Origin: a bacterium
GTDB lineage: Bacteria; Bacillota; Clostridia; Lachnospirales; Lachnospiraceae
DNA: 64,000 bases
Direction: 5' to 3'
Assembly (NCBI GenBank): GCA_004562915.1
Contig: SFQZ01000010.1
Span: 1 to 64,000 of the forward strand
The position numbers and the translations under genes were made by a program. Below the pieces are notes generated by a model, which was not told the origin of the DNA, searched no databases, and was given only the letters and a program-made list of their open reading frames with translations. Positions 53,095 through 61,063 of the stretch are shown in pieces. The first letter of the stretch is position 1. Each line of letters begins with the position of its first letter.

Positions 53095-53795
53095 GCGTTC
53101 TTTCCTCCTTCCTCATTGCCGGATACCATACGGCTGCCGCATATCATATTGGTACATCCTGCGCATGCCGCTTCTCCACAACCTGTACCTGTGGAAGCTT
53201 TTTCCGGTTTACCGGCTTTTACTTTATTCTGAACAGCAACCAGCATTGCCAGAACAAAGAATGCACCCGGTGCCAGAATAAAAATGGTTGCTCCGCCGTC
53301 AAACAGCTGGAAACCAAAGATTTTACCGGAACCAAGCAGTTCTCGAACAATACCGATACAGGTAAGACCTATGGTAAAACCAAGTCCCATACCGATTCCA
53401 TCAAAAAGAGAACTAATCACACCATTCTTAGATGCATATGCTTCCGCACGGCCAAGAATGATACAGTTAACAACGATCAAAGGAATATAGATTCCCAGTG
53501 CAGAGTAAAGAGTCGGGATAAATCCCTGAAGTAAAAACTGCACGATTGTTACAAATGAAGCAACAATTACGATATAAGCCGGCATACGAACTCCATCCGG
53601 TATCACTTTTCTAAGAAGTGAAATCATCATGTTGGACATTGCCAGAATCACCATGGTCGTCAGTCCCATACCCAGACCATTGATTGCGGATGTGGTTGTT
53701 GCCAGTGTCGGACACATACCAAGCATCAGTACAAAGGTAGGGTTTTCTTTGATGATACCATTATACAAACGTTCTGCAGGTGAATTTGCTTTCAT
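53091..53795 (-). CDS. rnfE: Rnf electron transport complex subunit E
   Basis: This 234-aa membrane subunit is homologous to NqrD. Six hydrophobic segments contain the hallmark sequences NPTFVLMLGMCPTLATTT and NCIILGRAEAYASKNG, with the conserved cysteines that hold an iron-sulfur site between RnfA and RnfE. The C-terminal tail (TGTGCGEAACAGCTNMICG) contains an unusual cluster of five cysteines beyond the family core. The stop overlaps rnfA by 4 nt. Confidence 0.95.
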   Translation of the reverse strand: MKANSPAERLYNGIIKENPTFVLMLGMCPTLATTTSAINGLGMGLTTMVILAMSNMMISLLRKVIPDGVRMPAYIVIVASFVTIVQFLLQGFIPTLYSALGIYIPLIVVNCIILGRAEAYASKNGVISSLFDGIGMGLGFTIGLTCIGIVRELLGSGKIFGFQLFDGGATIFILAPGAFFVLAMLVAVQNKVKAGKPEKASTGTGCGEAACAGCTNMICGSRMVSGNEEGGKNA

Positions 53796-53798
53796 CTC

Positions 53799-54413
53799 TT
53801 ATTCCCCTCCTTCCATTACACGGAATGCACAAAGACCGGCATTCACGCCATTGGTCATGGCATTGGTAGTCACCGTAGCTCCGCTCAGAGCATCGATTTC
53901 ATTATCCGCAGATGCTCCGTTCTTTGTATAGACAAGTTTGTCTGTATTTTTTCCAACAAACTGGCTCTTGAACTCATCCGTATTGGCACGCATACCCAGA
54001 CCGGCAGTCTCAGAAATAGATAAGATGGAAATACCGTTCATCGTTCCGTCCGACTGTACACCCATGGTAAACTTAATATCTCCGCCATATCCTTCGGAAG
54101 AAATCACAGTGATTATATATCCCAGAGAAGTACCGCTTCCATCCACAGCTTCCACTACTTCCTCTATGCTCTGTGCCTGATAGCCTTCGCTGTCAAGACT
54201 GTCACGCAGCTGACCTGCAAGCTCGTCCGTCATCTCAACGGTACTATAATCTTTTGCCTCTTCAAATACTTCTTTATAAGCTTCTGCTTTTGCCAGTGCC
54301 TCCTGTCTGGCAATCGGCTCCTTGGTGATACCATGAACCGCACCGAGAGCTGCACCTGCCACGAGGGTGATCAGAGTCAACGCCATAGCGTCTTTTATGA
54401 TTTTATTACTCAT
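53799..54413 (-). CDS. rnfG: Rnf electron transport complex subunit G
   Basis: RnfG carries a covalently bound FMN facing outward. The 204-aa protein has one N-terminal helix (LTLITLVAGAALGAVHG) and an FMN-binding domain with the flavinylation motif DALSGATVTTNAM near residue 182, where threonine accepts FMN through ApbE. No apbE is in the window. It overlaps rnfD by 4 nt. Confidence 0.95.
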   Translation of the reverse strand: MSNKIIKDAMALTLITLVAGAALGAVHGITKEPIARQEALAKAEAYKEVFEEAKDYSTVEMTDELAGQLRDSLDSEGYQAQSIEEVVEAVDGSGTSLGYIITVISSEGYGGDIKFTMGVQSDGTMNGISILSISETAGLGMRANTDEFKSQFVGKNTDKLVYTKNGASADNEIDALSGATVTTNAMTNGVNAGLCAFRVMEGGE

Positions 54414-55366
54414 TCTTTCTTCCCTCCTTTACCAAATGCAACGGGAACAGTAACTCGTTCGATTACCGGAATCAGCAGGTTACTGAAGATGATCGCATAG
54501 GATACACCTTCCGCGGATGCTCCAAAGAGACGGAACAGACCGGTCAGGATACCCAGGATCACACCATAAACAAGCTGTCCTGATTTGGTGATCGGTGTCG
54601 TCACATAATCGGTAGCCATAAACCATGCACCCAGCATCAGACCGCCGCCGAAGAGCTGTCCGAGAATATAATTTGCATCCAGACCGTGACCGCCAAAAAT
54701 TATGATAAATACCAGGAAACTGCCTATGTAGGTTAATGGGATTCTGAAGTCGATTACTTTCATCGCCAACAGGAATGCTGCACCAATCAAAAGCGCAAGT
54801 GCAGAGGTCTCACCAATAGTACCTGTTGTATTACCAAGGAACATACTCAGTACATCCACCTGTTCACCGGCTTTCAGTGCTGCCAGAGGTGTTGCTCCGG
54901 ATGCTGTATCCACAATTTTTCCAAGCCCTGACGTCGGTGCAAAATTTGTCATCTGTCCGGTAAAGGAAAGGAGAAGGAAGCATCGTGCTGCCAGTGCCGG
55001 GTTCATGATATTCTGTCCCAGACCGCCAAACAACTGTTTTACCACGAGGATTGCAAACACACCGCCGATCACAGGAATCCACCAGGGAGCCGTAGAGGGC
55101 AGGTTCAAAGCCAGCAAAAGTCCGGTAACAACCGCACTGAAATCACCGATTGTGAGTTTCTTGTGCATGAAAGTCTCATAAATTCCTTCTGTCGCAACAC
55201 AGGTAGCGACAGATATACAAATCAGAAGCAGTGCCCTCCATCCGAAATTATAAATTCCAAAAAGTGTAGCCGGCAGCAGAGCAATCACTACCATTTTCAT
55301 AAGATTATCGGTTTTGATTTTGGAACGTATATGCGGTGAGGACGATACGTGTAATAATTCACTCAT
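54410..55366 (-). CDS. rnfD: Rnf electron transport complex subunit D
   Basis: This 318-aa membrane subunit is homologous to NqrB and has about nine hydrophobic segments. The covalent FMN motif is seen as TASGATPLAALK (about residues 155-166). Also typical are GGLGQNIMNPALAARCFLL and MATDYVTTPITKSG. It sits 12 nt downstream of rnfC. Together with RnfG it supplies the flavin path across the membrane that couples ferredoxin oxidation to Na+ or H+ export. Confidence 0.95.
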   Translation of the reverse strand: MSELLHVSSSPHIRSKIKTDNLMKMVVIALLPATLFGIYNFGWRALLLICISVATCVATEGIYETFMHKKLTIGDFSAVVTGLLLALNLPSTAPWWIPVIGGVFAILVVKQLFGGLGQNIMNPALAARCFLLLSFTGQMTNFAPTSGLGKIVDTASGATPLAALKAGEQVDVLSMFLGNTTGTIGETSALALLIGAAFLLAMKVIDFRIPLTYIGSFLVFIIIFGGHGLDANYILGQLFGGGLMLGAWFMATDYVTTPITKSGQLVYGVILGILTGLFRLFGASAEGVSYAIIFSNLLIPVIERVTVPVAFGKGGKKE

Positions 55367-55378
55367 GTCTCTTCCTCC

Positions 55379-56698
55379 TTATTTCTTTTTTCTGTTAGCC
55401 AGTACAATTTTTCTCATGGACTTAATTTCCTGGGCAAGAGGCCGTTTAGCCGGACAGACGTAACTGCAGCATCCGCATTCACAGCACTCCATACCATTGT
55501 ATTTCTGGAATTTATCCTGATCTTTATGAGTAGCAAAAGTAGCAAGCTTGGTCGGAAGCAGATGTTCCGGACACTCACTCACACATCTTCCACAGTTGAT
55601 ACATGCAGTCGTTTCCGAATGACAAACTTCATCCTTTGTCAGACACAAAAGTGCTGATGTGGTTTTCGTAACAGGAACATGCATATCAAACATGGCAAAT
55701 CCCATCATAGGACCACCGGAGATTACTTTTTCCACATGATCTTTAAATCCGCCTGCCGCTTCTACAAGTTCCTGGAAATCGGTTCCTACCGGAACATAGA
55801 AGTTAGCCGGCTCAGCGATCGCATCACCGGTTACAGTTACGATTCTGTGCATCAGCGGCTGTCCCAGTACAACTGCCTTATAAACAGCAACAACAGTATC
55901 AATATTATCCACAACACAGCCCGCATCAGCCGGTAGCATGGAAGAATTGATACTTCTTCCGGTAACCGCATAGATCAGCATACGTTCAGCACCCTGCGGA
56001 TACTTGGTTTTCATGGCTTTTACTTCAATCCGAGGCTCATTCTCCACCATTTTGCTGAGCTTTTCAATACAATCCGGCTTATTGTCCTCAATACAAATAC
56101 ATCCTTTTGCATTGTCAAACAACTGCAGCATCACTTTCAGACCACCGATTACTTTTTCCGGCTCTTCCAGCATCCTTCTGTAATCCGATGTCAGATACGG
56201 CTCACATTCCGCACCATTTACAAGGATGTGATCGATTTTTTCAGGTTCCTTCGGTGAAAGCTTTACATGTGTAGGAAATCCTGCACCTCCCATACCAACC
56301 ACACCTGCTTCCTGAATCTTTTTCCGGATCTCTTCTTTTGAAAGCTGTTCCGGATGCTCTACAGGCTCAAATGCCACAGACTCATATAAGCCGTCATTTT
56401 CTACAAGAATCGCATCACAGGTACCGCCTGTGGCAGTAAGCCGGGGTTCTATCCCTTTTACTGTTCCGGAAACTGATGCATACACCGGAGCGGAAACAAA
56501 CCCTCCAGCCTCCGCAATCTTCTGTCCGATCAATACCCGGTCTCCTTTGGATACGATTGGTTTCGCCGGCGCACCGATATGCTGTGATACCAGGAACGCA
56601 AGCTCCTTCTGAGGTTTCAGAGGCTGAATCGGCTTATTCTTGGATAACTCCTTCCCATCATAAGGATGGATTCCGCCTTTGAATGTAACTAATCCCAT
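55379..56698 (-). CDS. rnfC: Rnf electron transport complex subunit C (internal start)
   Basis: RnfC is the cytoplasmic NADH-binding subunit with FMN and two [4Fe-4S] clusters. Starting at 56698 (MGLVTFKGGIHPYDGKE), the 439-aa protein has the normal family length and opening. Motifs: nucleotide binding VGMGGAGFPTHVKL, and the clusters CINCGRCVSECPEHLLP and CCECGCCSYVCPAKRPL. A strong AGGAGGAGGT site lies just before this ATG. Unusually, no stop codon separates it from the upstream CmpB-type gene in the same frame, so RnfC may be made alone, as a fusion, or both. Confidence 0.93.
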   Translation of the reverse strand: MGLVTFKGGIHPYDGKELSKNKPIQPLKPQKELAFLVSQHIGAPAKPIVSKGDRVLIGQKIAEAGGFVSAPVYASVSGTVKGIEPRLTATGGTCDAILVENDGLYESVAFEPVEHPEQLSKEEIRKKIQEAGVVGMGGAGFPTHVKLSPKEPEKIDHILVNGAECEPYLTSDYRRMLEEPEKVIGGLKVMLQLFDNAKGCICIEDNKPDCIEKLSKMVENEPRIEVKAMKTKYPQGAERMLIYAVTGRSINSSMLPADAGCVVDNIDTVVAVYKAVVLGQPLMHRIVTVTGDAIAEPANFYVPVGTDFQELVEAAGGFKDHVEKVISGGPMMGFAMFDMHVPVTKTTSALLCLTKDEVCHSETTACINCGRCVSECPEHLLPTKLATFATHKDQDKFQKYNGMECCECGCCSYVCPAKRPLAQEIKSMRKIVLANRKKK

Positions 56699-57613
56699 AC
56701 TATGACCTCCTCCTTTATTTTTACTTTTTTCTTTTAATTTTCTTAAGCGTTCCGCTTTACTGATCAAATTCGGGTAAGCTTTCATCTGACGTCTGGAAAT
56801 ATGACGTATACTGTTCTTAACTTCCAGATATCGACGTGCAAATTCGTCATAACGTTCCATAAAAGCTTCGCGTTTTTCATGAATCTCAGTATCTTCCAGA
56901 CGTTCCAATACTTCGTGGAACTTTTCTCTTCGAATGTCAAGATATTCTTTCAGTTTATTGTCCGTAAACTCAGGCCGATAAAACTCTGCCTTCTCACGAA
57001 ATTCTTCTACAGTTTCATACAGTTTGCTGTTCTGGAAAGATTCCTGGAATTCGTCCATTACACTGTCAAGCTTCTGCAATTTGCTCCGCAGGTCGAATGC
57101 TGCTGCTGCAGAGAATGAAAAATCCACCACATAATATACAAGCCATACATATAAAAGTATCGTACCTGTACTTCTAGGGAACCAGTCGACAAACATGGAA
57201 ACTAATGGCTGGAGAACATAAAACAGAAGCAATGTAAAAAATCCCCAGGCGAGAGAACTTCCCAGACAGATCTTTCCCTGAAAATTATATTTCTTATCGC
57301 TGTAATCCCACCAGTTTGTATGGAAGATTGCCTCCATCAGAACACCTGTGACATATTCCAGTACGGTAGCCACTGCAACTCCAGCAAAATACAATTCCAG
57401 TATCCGTCCTGTAAGCGGCTTTAAGATCACGTACACTGCAACAGCCCCCACACCGTATATGGTAACAAAAGGACCATTGACAAAGCCACGGTTCACCCAC
57501 CGCTTATTCTTTACCGAGACGTAACAGCTTTCCCATATCCATCCGAGAAAACTGTACACGATAAACCAGCTCAGAATATGATAGATATCAACACCTAATA
57601 TTTCGTATGTCAA
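55379..57613 (-). CDS. CmpB-type putative ABC transporter permease, in frame with RnfC (744-aa continuous ORF)
   Basis: Reading from 57613, about 305 codons encode a membrane protein of the ABC_trans_CmpB type: five helices (FIVYSFLGWIWESCYV; GPFVTIYGVGAVAVY), the motif FHTNWWDYSDKKYNFQGKICLGSSLAWG, and a charged helical tail ending in KLKEKSKNK. The frame then runs through the Shine-Dalgarno bases as GGGHS and straight into the RnfC methionine at 56698. Either the stop was lost (a genuine fusion of 744 aa) or the ribosome terminates by re-initiation without a stop. Such CmpB-type proteins are usually separate genes of about 290-310 aa. The membrane half could anchor RnfC. Confidence 0.75.
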   Translation of the reverse strand: MTYEILGVDIYHILSWFIVYSFLGWIWESCYVSVKNKRWVNRGFVNGPFVTIYGVGAVAVYVILKPLTGRILELYFAGVAVATVLEYVTGVLMEAIFHTNWWDYSDKKYNFQGKICLGSSLAWGFFTLLLFYVLQPLVSMFVDWFPRSTGTILLYVWLVYYVVDFSFSAAAAFDLRSKLQKLDSVMDEFQESFQNSKLYETVEEFREKAEFYRPEFTDNKLKEYLDIRREKFHEVLERLEDTEIHEKREAFMERYDEFARRYLEVKNSIRHISRRQMKAYPNLISKAERLRKLKEKSKNKGGGHSMGLVTFKGGIHPYDGKELSKNKPIQPLKPQKELAFLVSQHIGAPAKPIVSKGDRVLIGQKIAEAGGFVSAPVYASVSGTVKGIEPRLTATGGTCDAILVENDGLYESVAFEPVEHPEQLSKEEIRKKIQEAGVVGMGGAGFPTHVKLSPKEPEKIDHILVNGAECEPYLTSDYRRMLEEPEKVIGGLKVMLQLFDNAKGCICIEDNKPDCIEKLSKMVENEPRIEVKAMKTKYPQGAERMLIYAVTGRSINSSMLPADAGCVVDNIDTVVAVYKAVVLGQPLMHRIVTVTGDAIAEPANFYVPVGTDFQELVEAAGGFKDHVEKVISGGPMMGFAMFDMHVPVTKTTSALLCLTKDEVCHSETTACINCGRCVSECPEHLLPTKLATFATHKDQDKFQKYNGMECCECGCCSYVCPAKRPLAQEIKSMRKIVLANRKKK

Positions 57614-57648
57614 TACAACTCTCCTCTCCCTTATTTAATACCTATAAT

Positions 57649-57679
57649 ATGATGCCAGGGTCAAAAGCTTTTGACACCC
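57649..57679. repeat. Dispersed palindromic repeat, copy 2
   Basis: ATGATGCC (57649-57656) followed by AGGGTCAAAAGCTTTTGAC and then ACCCT forms a palindrome with one inserted A. It is the reverse-orientation match of 34203-34232. It lies 35 nt upstream of the CmpB-type start in the gap to the divergent exonuclease gene. The flank ATGATGCC is shared, so the repeat unit is larger than the palindrome. Confidence 0.7.
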
Positions 57680-57724
57680 TAATCATATAATAACTCATAC
57701 CGAACGAAAAAGCACTATATTTTT

Positions 57725-57753
57725 TTGTTTTTTTGTACTATAATTAGTACAAT
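57725..57753 (+). promoter_or_regulatory. Candidate promoter with overlapping GTACTA-TAGTAC palindrome upstream of the exonuclease gene
   Basis: TTGTTT (57725-57730), a 17-nt spacer and TACAAT (57748-57753) make a plausible promoter. GTACTA-TAAT-TAGTAC (57735-57750) is a perfect inverted repeat inside it and could be an operator for a small dimeric repressor. The rest of 57614-57816 is very A/T-rich with no gene seen. Confidence 0.4.
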
Positions 57754-57816
57754 TGATACATATTTGTATAAATTATCATTTAAAAGTGCTATTATTTTAA
57801 CAAGGAGACGAATCAA

Positions 57817-58923
57817 ATGATCATAACCAATACCCCAGCCCATGTCCCCTCCGACCATCTAAAACGGAGAAAAATCCAGCCCGACCAATGTGTATTTTTT
57901 GACATAGAAACTACCGGCCTGTCATGGAAAAGGTCGCATCTTTATCTTCTCGGAGCTGTATATAGGGAAGAAGGTCAATGGATTCACCGGCAATGGTTCT
58001 GTCAGCGTCCGGGAGAAGAAAAAGAGGTTCTCCTGCAGTTTTCCCAGCTTCTAAACAACCATCAATGGCTGGTTCATTATAATGGCAAAACCTTTGATGT
58101 TCCTTATCTGATGCACAAATTTACGTTTTACAATATCCGGCAGTCCTGGGAACATCTTTCTCAACTTGATCTTTATCAGGAACTTCTTCCCTACAAAAAT
58201 CTGCTTGGACTGCAGCATATGCGTCAGAAAGATCTGGAAATCCTTTTCGGAATCAACCGGGAAGATCCCTTTTCCGGTGGAGAACTGATCTCTCATTATC
58301 AGGAATACTTAAACAGTGGTGACAAAGAATTATATGAGATTCTTTCCCTTCACAACCGGGAAGATGTGGAAGGAATGATACAGCTTTTGCCGCTTCTTCT
58401 GATCCCCGAACTTTTTCAGGGAAACTTAATCGACGAGATAGATATTCTCATGACTGATCCGGATACCGTTGTACTGCAAATTCCAATTACAGAATCATTC
58501 CCTGTCTCTCTGCATAAAGAAAACAAATGGTATGATCTTCGTGTGAACGCATCCAAATGCCTTTTGCGTATCCCTGTCTATCAGGGCACCCTGCGGTATT
58601 TTTTCCCAAATTACAAAGATTACTACTATCTGCCTCTGGAGGATGAAGCCATCCATAAAAGTGTCGGTGCATATGTAGACAAAGATCATAGGGAAAAAGC
58701 AAAAGCCTGCAACTGCTACAAAAAAGTGTCAGGAAACTTCCTTCCTGAATTTGAACCTGTATTCCAGCCTGAATTTCACATGGAGTACAAAGATCCTGTC
58801 AGATGGTTCTCTCTCGATGAAATCTTCCCTAAAGACCATCCTGCATCCGCAAAGCCGGATCTTTTGAAAGCTTACGTCAAACATCTGTTAAAACATGCAT
58901 CTCAATGCAATTCCAAACTATGA
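57817..58923 (+). CDS. Ribonuclease H-like exonuclease (YprB type)
   Basis: This 368-aa protein has a DEDD-type 3'-5' exonuclease fold of the YprB RNase H-like family. The acidic motifs are DIETTG (about residues 24-29), HYNGKTFDVPYL (about 87-98) and HNREDVEGM (near residue 184). Residues beyond about 200 form a second domain of unknown role. A GGAGACG site precedes the ATG. It is one of few plus-strand genes here. The substrate (RNA or DNA) is not decided by sequence. Confidence 0.85.
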   Translation: MIITNTPAHVPSDHLKRRKIQPDQCVFFDIETTGLSWKRSHLYLLGAVYREEGQWIHRQWFCQRPGEEKEVLLQFSQLLNNHQWLVHYNGKTFDVPYLMHKFTFYNIRQSWEHLSQLDLYQELLPYKNLLGLQHMRQKDLEILFGINREDPFSGGELISHYQEYLNSGDKELYEILSLHNREDVEGMIQLLPLLLIPELFQGNLIDEIDILMTDPDTVVLQIPITESFPVSLHKENKWYDLRVNASKCLLRIPVYQGTLRYFFPNYKDYYYLPLEDEAIHKSVGAYVDKDHREKAKACNCYKKVSGNFLPEFEPVFQPEFHMEYKDPVRWFSLDEIFPKDHPASAKPDLLKAYVKHLLKHASQCNSKL

Positions 58924-58935
58924 CTGAGTTCAAGT

Positions 58936-59002
58936 ACGCCTCGGCGTAGTTGCTGCGAGGTGCGCGTCATGCTTTGCATGACACGATACATCTGCGCACC
59001 TC
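58936..59002. repeat. Structured GC-rich intergenic element
   Basis: The region right after the exonuclease stop holds three nested hairpins: ACGCC-TC-GGCGT (58936-58947), GAGGTGCGC pairing with GCGCACCTC (58957-58965 with 58994-59002), and inside it a perfect GTCATGC-TTT-GCATGAC hairpin (58966-58982). G+C is higher than its surroundings. It looks like a dispersed repeat or structured RNA rather than a simple terminator. Confidence 0.55.
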
Positions 59003-59042
59003 TGCAATCCACCGGAGGCTTTATCTCCTTCCAAGATAAATT

Positions 59043-59075
59043 CAGCCCGGAAAACAACTTCCGGGCTGCTTTTAT
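59043..59075. terminator. Terminator between convergent exonuclease and rpsA genes
   Basis: CAGCCCGGAA (59043-59052) pairs with TTCCGGGCTG (59059-59068) across a short loop. CTTTTATT follows on the plus strand, giving a good terminator for the exonuclease gene; the minus strand follows with AATTTATCTT, a weaker tail for rpsA. Confidence 0.75.
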
Positions 59076-59122
59076 TAATTATAAAATTATTACCGTCAGG
59101 GACACTGCCTTATCTGTTCAAT

Positions 59123-60214
59123 TTACTCTTCAACAGGAGCTTCTTCTGCCGGAGCCTCTGCCGGAGCTTCAAGAGCTTTCATGCTCAGGCTGATCTTTTT
59201 ATCTTCGCCGTTGAAATCAACAACTTTTGCAGTGATTACCTGACCTACACTCAGAACATCTGCCGGTTTTTCCACATGTTCTTTTGAGATCTGAGATACA
59301 TGAAGCAGTGCGTCAACACCTGGTTCCAGCTCAACAAATGCACCAAAATCTGTCATGCGGGCAATTGTTCCTTCTACTACATTGCCAACTGCGTATTTTT
59401 CATCTGCATTCAGCCATGGGTTCTGATCTTCAAACTTCAGACTGAGTGCAATTTTGTCTCCGTTGATCTCTTTAATAAGAACAGTGATCGGATCACCAAC
59501 TTTAAAAATCTTTTTCGGATTTTCTACTCTGCCCCAGGACATCTCTGAGATATGAAGCAGTCCGTCAGCACCGCCCAGATCGATGAATGCACCGAAATCT
59601 GTCACGTTCTTAACAGTTCCTTCCACAACATCTCCTGCATGGATTCTCTCAAACAGAGCTTTCTGCTGTTCTGCTTTTGCTGCAACCAGAAGCTGTTTTC
59701 TGTCACCGATGATTCTTCTTCTTCTCGGATTGAACTCTGTGATTACAAACTCAATTTCCTGATCTGCATATTTGGACAGATCCTTTTCGAAATTATCAGA
59801 AACCAGGCTTGCCGGAATAAATACTCTTGCTTCATCAATCACAACGCTCAGACCACCATTTAATACCTGGGTAACTTTAGCTTTCAGAACTTCTTTATTC
59901 TCGAATGCTTCTTCCAGTCTCTTATTACCTTTTTCTGCTGCCAGTCTCTTGTAAGTAAGAAGTACCTGTCCTTCTCCATCGTTAACTTTCAGGACTTTAA
60001 CTTCCATCGTATCCCCCGGCTTTACAACAGTCGTCAGATCCAGGGATGCATCATTGCTGTATTCAGACTTTGTAAGAATACCGTCAGCTTTGTAACCAAT
60101 ATTTAAAATAATCTCGTCTTCTTTGACGTCGATTACAGTACCTTCGACAACCTCCCCGTTTCTAATTGTTTTTAATGATTCTTCCAGCATTTGTTCAAAA
60201 CTTAATTCTGACAT
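59123..60214 (-). CDS. rpsA: 30S ribosomal protein S1 homologue
   Basis: The 363-aa protein contains four S1 RNA-binding repeats: EVVEGTVIDVKEDEIILNIGYKADG, a second near LKAKVTQVLNGGLSVVIDE, a third with DVVEGTVKNVTDFGAFIDLGGADGLLH, and a fourth with NVVEGTIARMTDFGAFVELEPGVDALLH. The C-terminal tail is Ala/Glu-rich (APAEAPAEEAPVEE). It resembles the short S1 of Firmicutes. The start at 60214 (MSELSFEQ) follows a strong GAGGAGG site at 60224-60230; a frame extension to 60232 is ignored. The gene overlaps ispH by 20 nt in another frame, whereas in several Clostridia the two form one fused protein. Confidence 0.93.
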   Translation of the reverse strand: MSELSFEQMLEESLKTIRNGEVVEGTVIDVKEDEIILNIGYKADGILTKSEYSNDASLDLTTVVKPGDTMEVKVLKVNDGEGQVLLTYKRLAAEKGNKRLEEAFENKEVLKAKVTQVLNGGLSVVIDEARVFIPASLVSDNFEKDLSKYADQEIEFVITEFNPRRRRIIGDRKQLLVAAKAEQQKALFERIHAGDVVEGTVKNVTDFGAFIDLGGADGLLHISEMSWGRVENPKKIFKVGDPITVLIKEINGDKIALSLKFEDQNPWLNADEKYAVGNVVEGTIARMTDFGAFVELEPGVDALLHVSQISKEHVEKPADVLSVGQVITAKVVDFNGEDKKISLSMKALEAPAEAPAEEAPVEE

Positions 60215-61055
60215 ATTTTTGAACCTCCTCAATTATATTATTTGGGGTGGAAGCCCCCGCTGTAATACCTACGCAACCAATACATTGAAAAGGCCTAGTA
60301 TCCAAATCAACAAGTGTCTGTATATAGTAAGTATTTTTACATTCTTTTCTACATATCTCGTATAATTTCTGCGTATTGGAACTATGTCTGCCGCCAATGA
60401 CAATCATGGTATCTGCTTCGCAGGCAATCTGCCGTGCCTCAAGCTGTCTTTCTTCTGTTGCACTGCAAATCGTATTTAAAACAATTCTATCATACCTCTT
60501 TTTCTCAAGAATTTCAACTAAATCTTTAAATTTGTTGTAATTAAATGTCGTCTGTGACACAATACATAGTTTTTTTTCATCAAAAATTTCCAAATTTTCT
60601 GCCTCTTCTTCAGTAGAAATAACAGTTACCGGTCCCTGGCACCAGCCTTTGATTCCTTCCACTTCCGGATGATTGTCATTTCCGATAATCACGATATGGC
60701 AGCCGTTTTTACTTTCTTTCTCTACGATCCTGTGAATTTTGCGGACAAACGGGCAGGTAGCATCCACACACTCCAGTCCCTTTTCTTCGATTAACTGGTA
60801 AATGTCTCTGGGGACACCATGGGATCGGATCACGACCGTGCCTTTTTCTATCGCTTCCAGATCTGCACGATTTTCCAAAACAGATACCCCTTTTGCTTCC
60901 AGATCACTGACGACTTCCTCATTGTGTATGATCGGTCCGTAAGTATATACATTCTTTTTTCCCAGTTCTACCTGTTCATATACCTTCTCCACAGCCCGCT
61001 TTACACCGAAACAAAACCCGGCGGTTTTCGCAGTTTTTATTACTCTTTCTCCCAT
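60195..61055 (-). CDS. ispH: 4-hydroxy-3-methylbut-2-enyl diphosphate reductase
   Basis: IspH is the last enzyme of the MEP isoprenoid pathway and yields IPP and DMAPP. The 286-aa protein has the three cluster-binding cysteines: Cys15 (AGFCFGV), Cys101 (DATCPFV) and Cys197 (NTICSATEERQ). The GITAGASTPNNIIEEVQKYV end is typical. The ribosome binding site and ATG of rpsA lie inside its last 35 nt. cmk lies 9 nt upstream on the same strand. Confidence 0.96.
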   Translation of the reverse strand: MGERVIKTAKTAGFCFGVKRAVEKVYEQVELGKKNVYTYGPIIHNEEVVSDLEAKGVSVLENRADLEAIEKGTVVIRSHGVPRDIYQLIEEKGLECVDATCPFVRKIHRIVEKESKNGCHIVIIGNDNHPEVEGIKGWCQGPVTVISTEEEAENLEIFDEKKLCIVSQTTFNYNKFKDLVEILEKKRYDRIVLNTICSATEERQLEARQIACEADTMIVIGGRHSSNTQKLYEICRKECKNTYYIQTLVDLDTRPFQCIGCVGITAGASTPNNIIEEVQKYVRIKF

Positions 61056-61063
61056 AAATGCAC

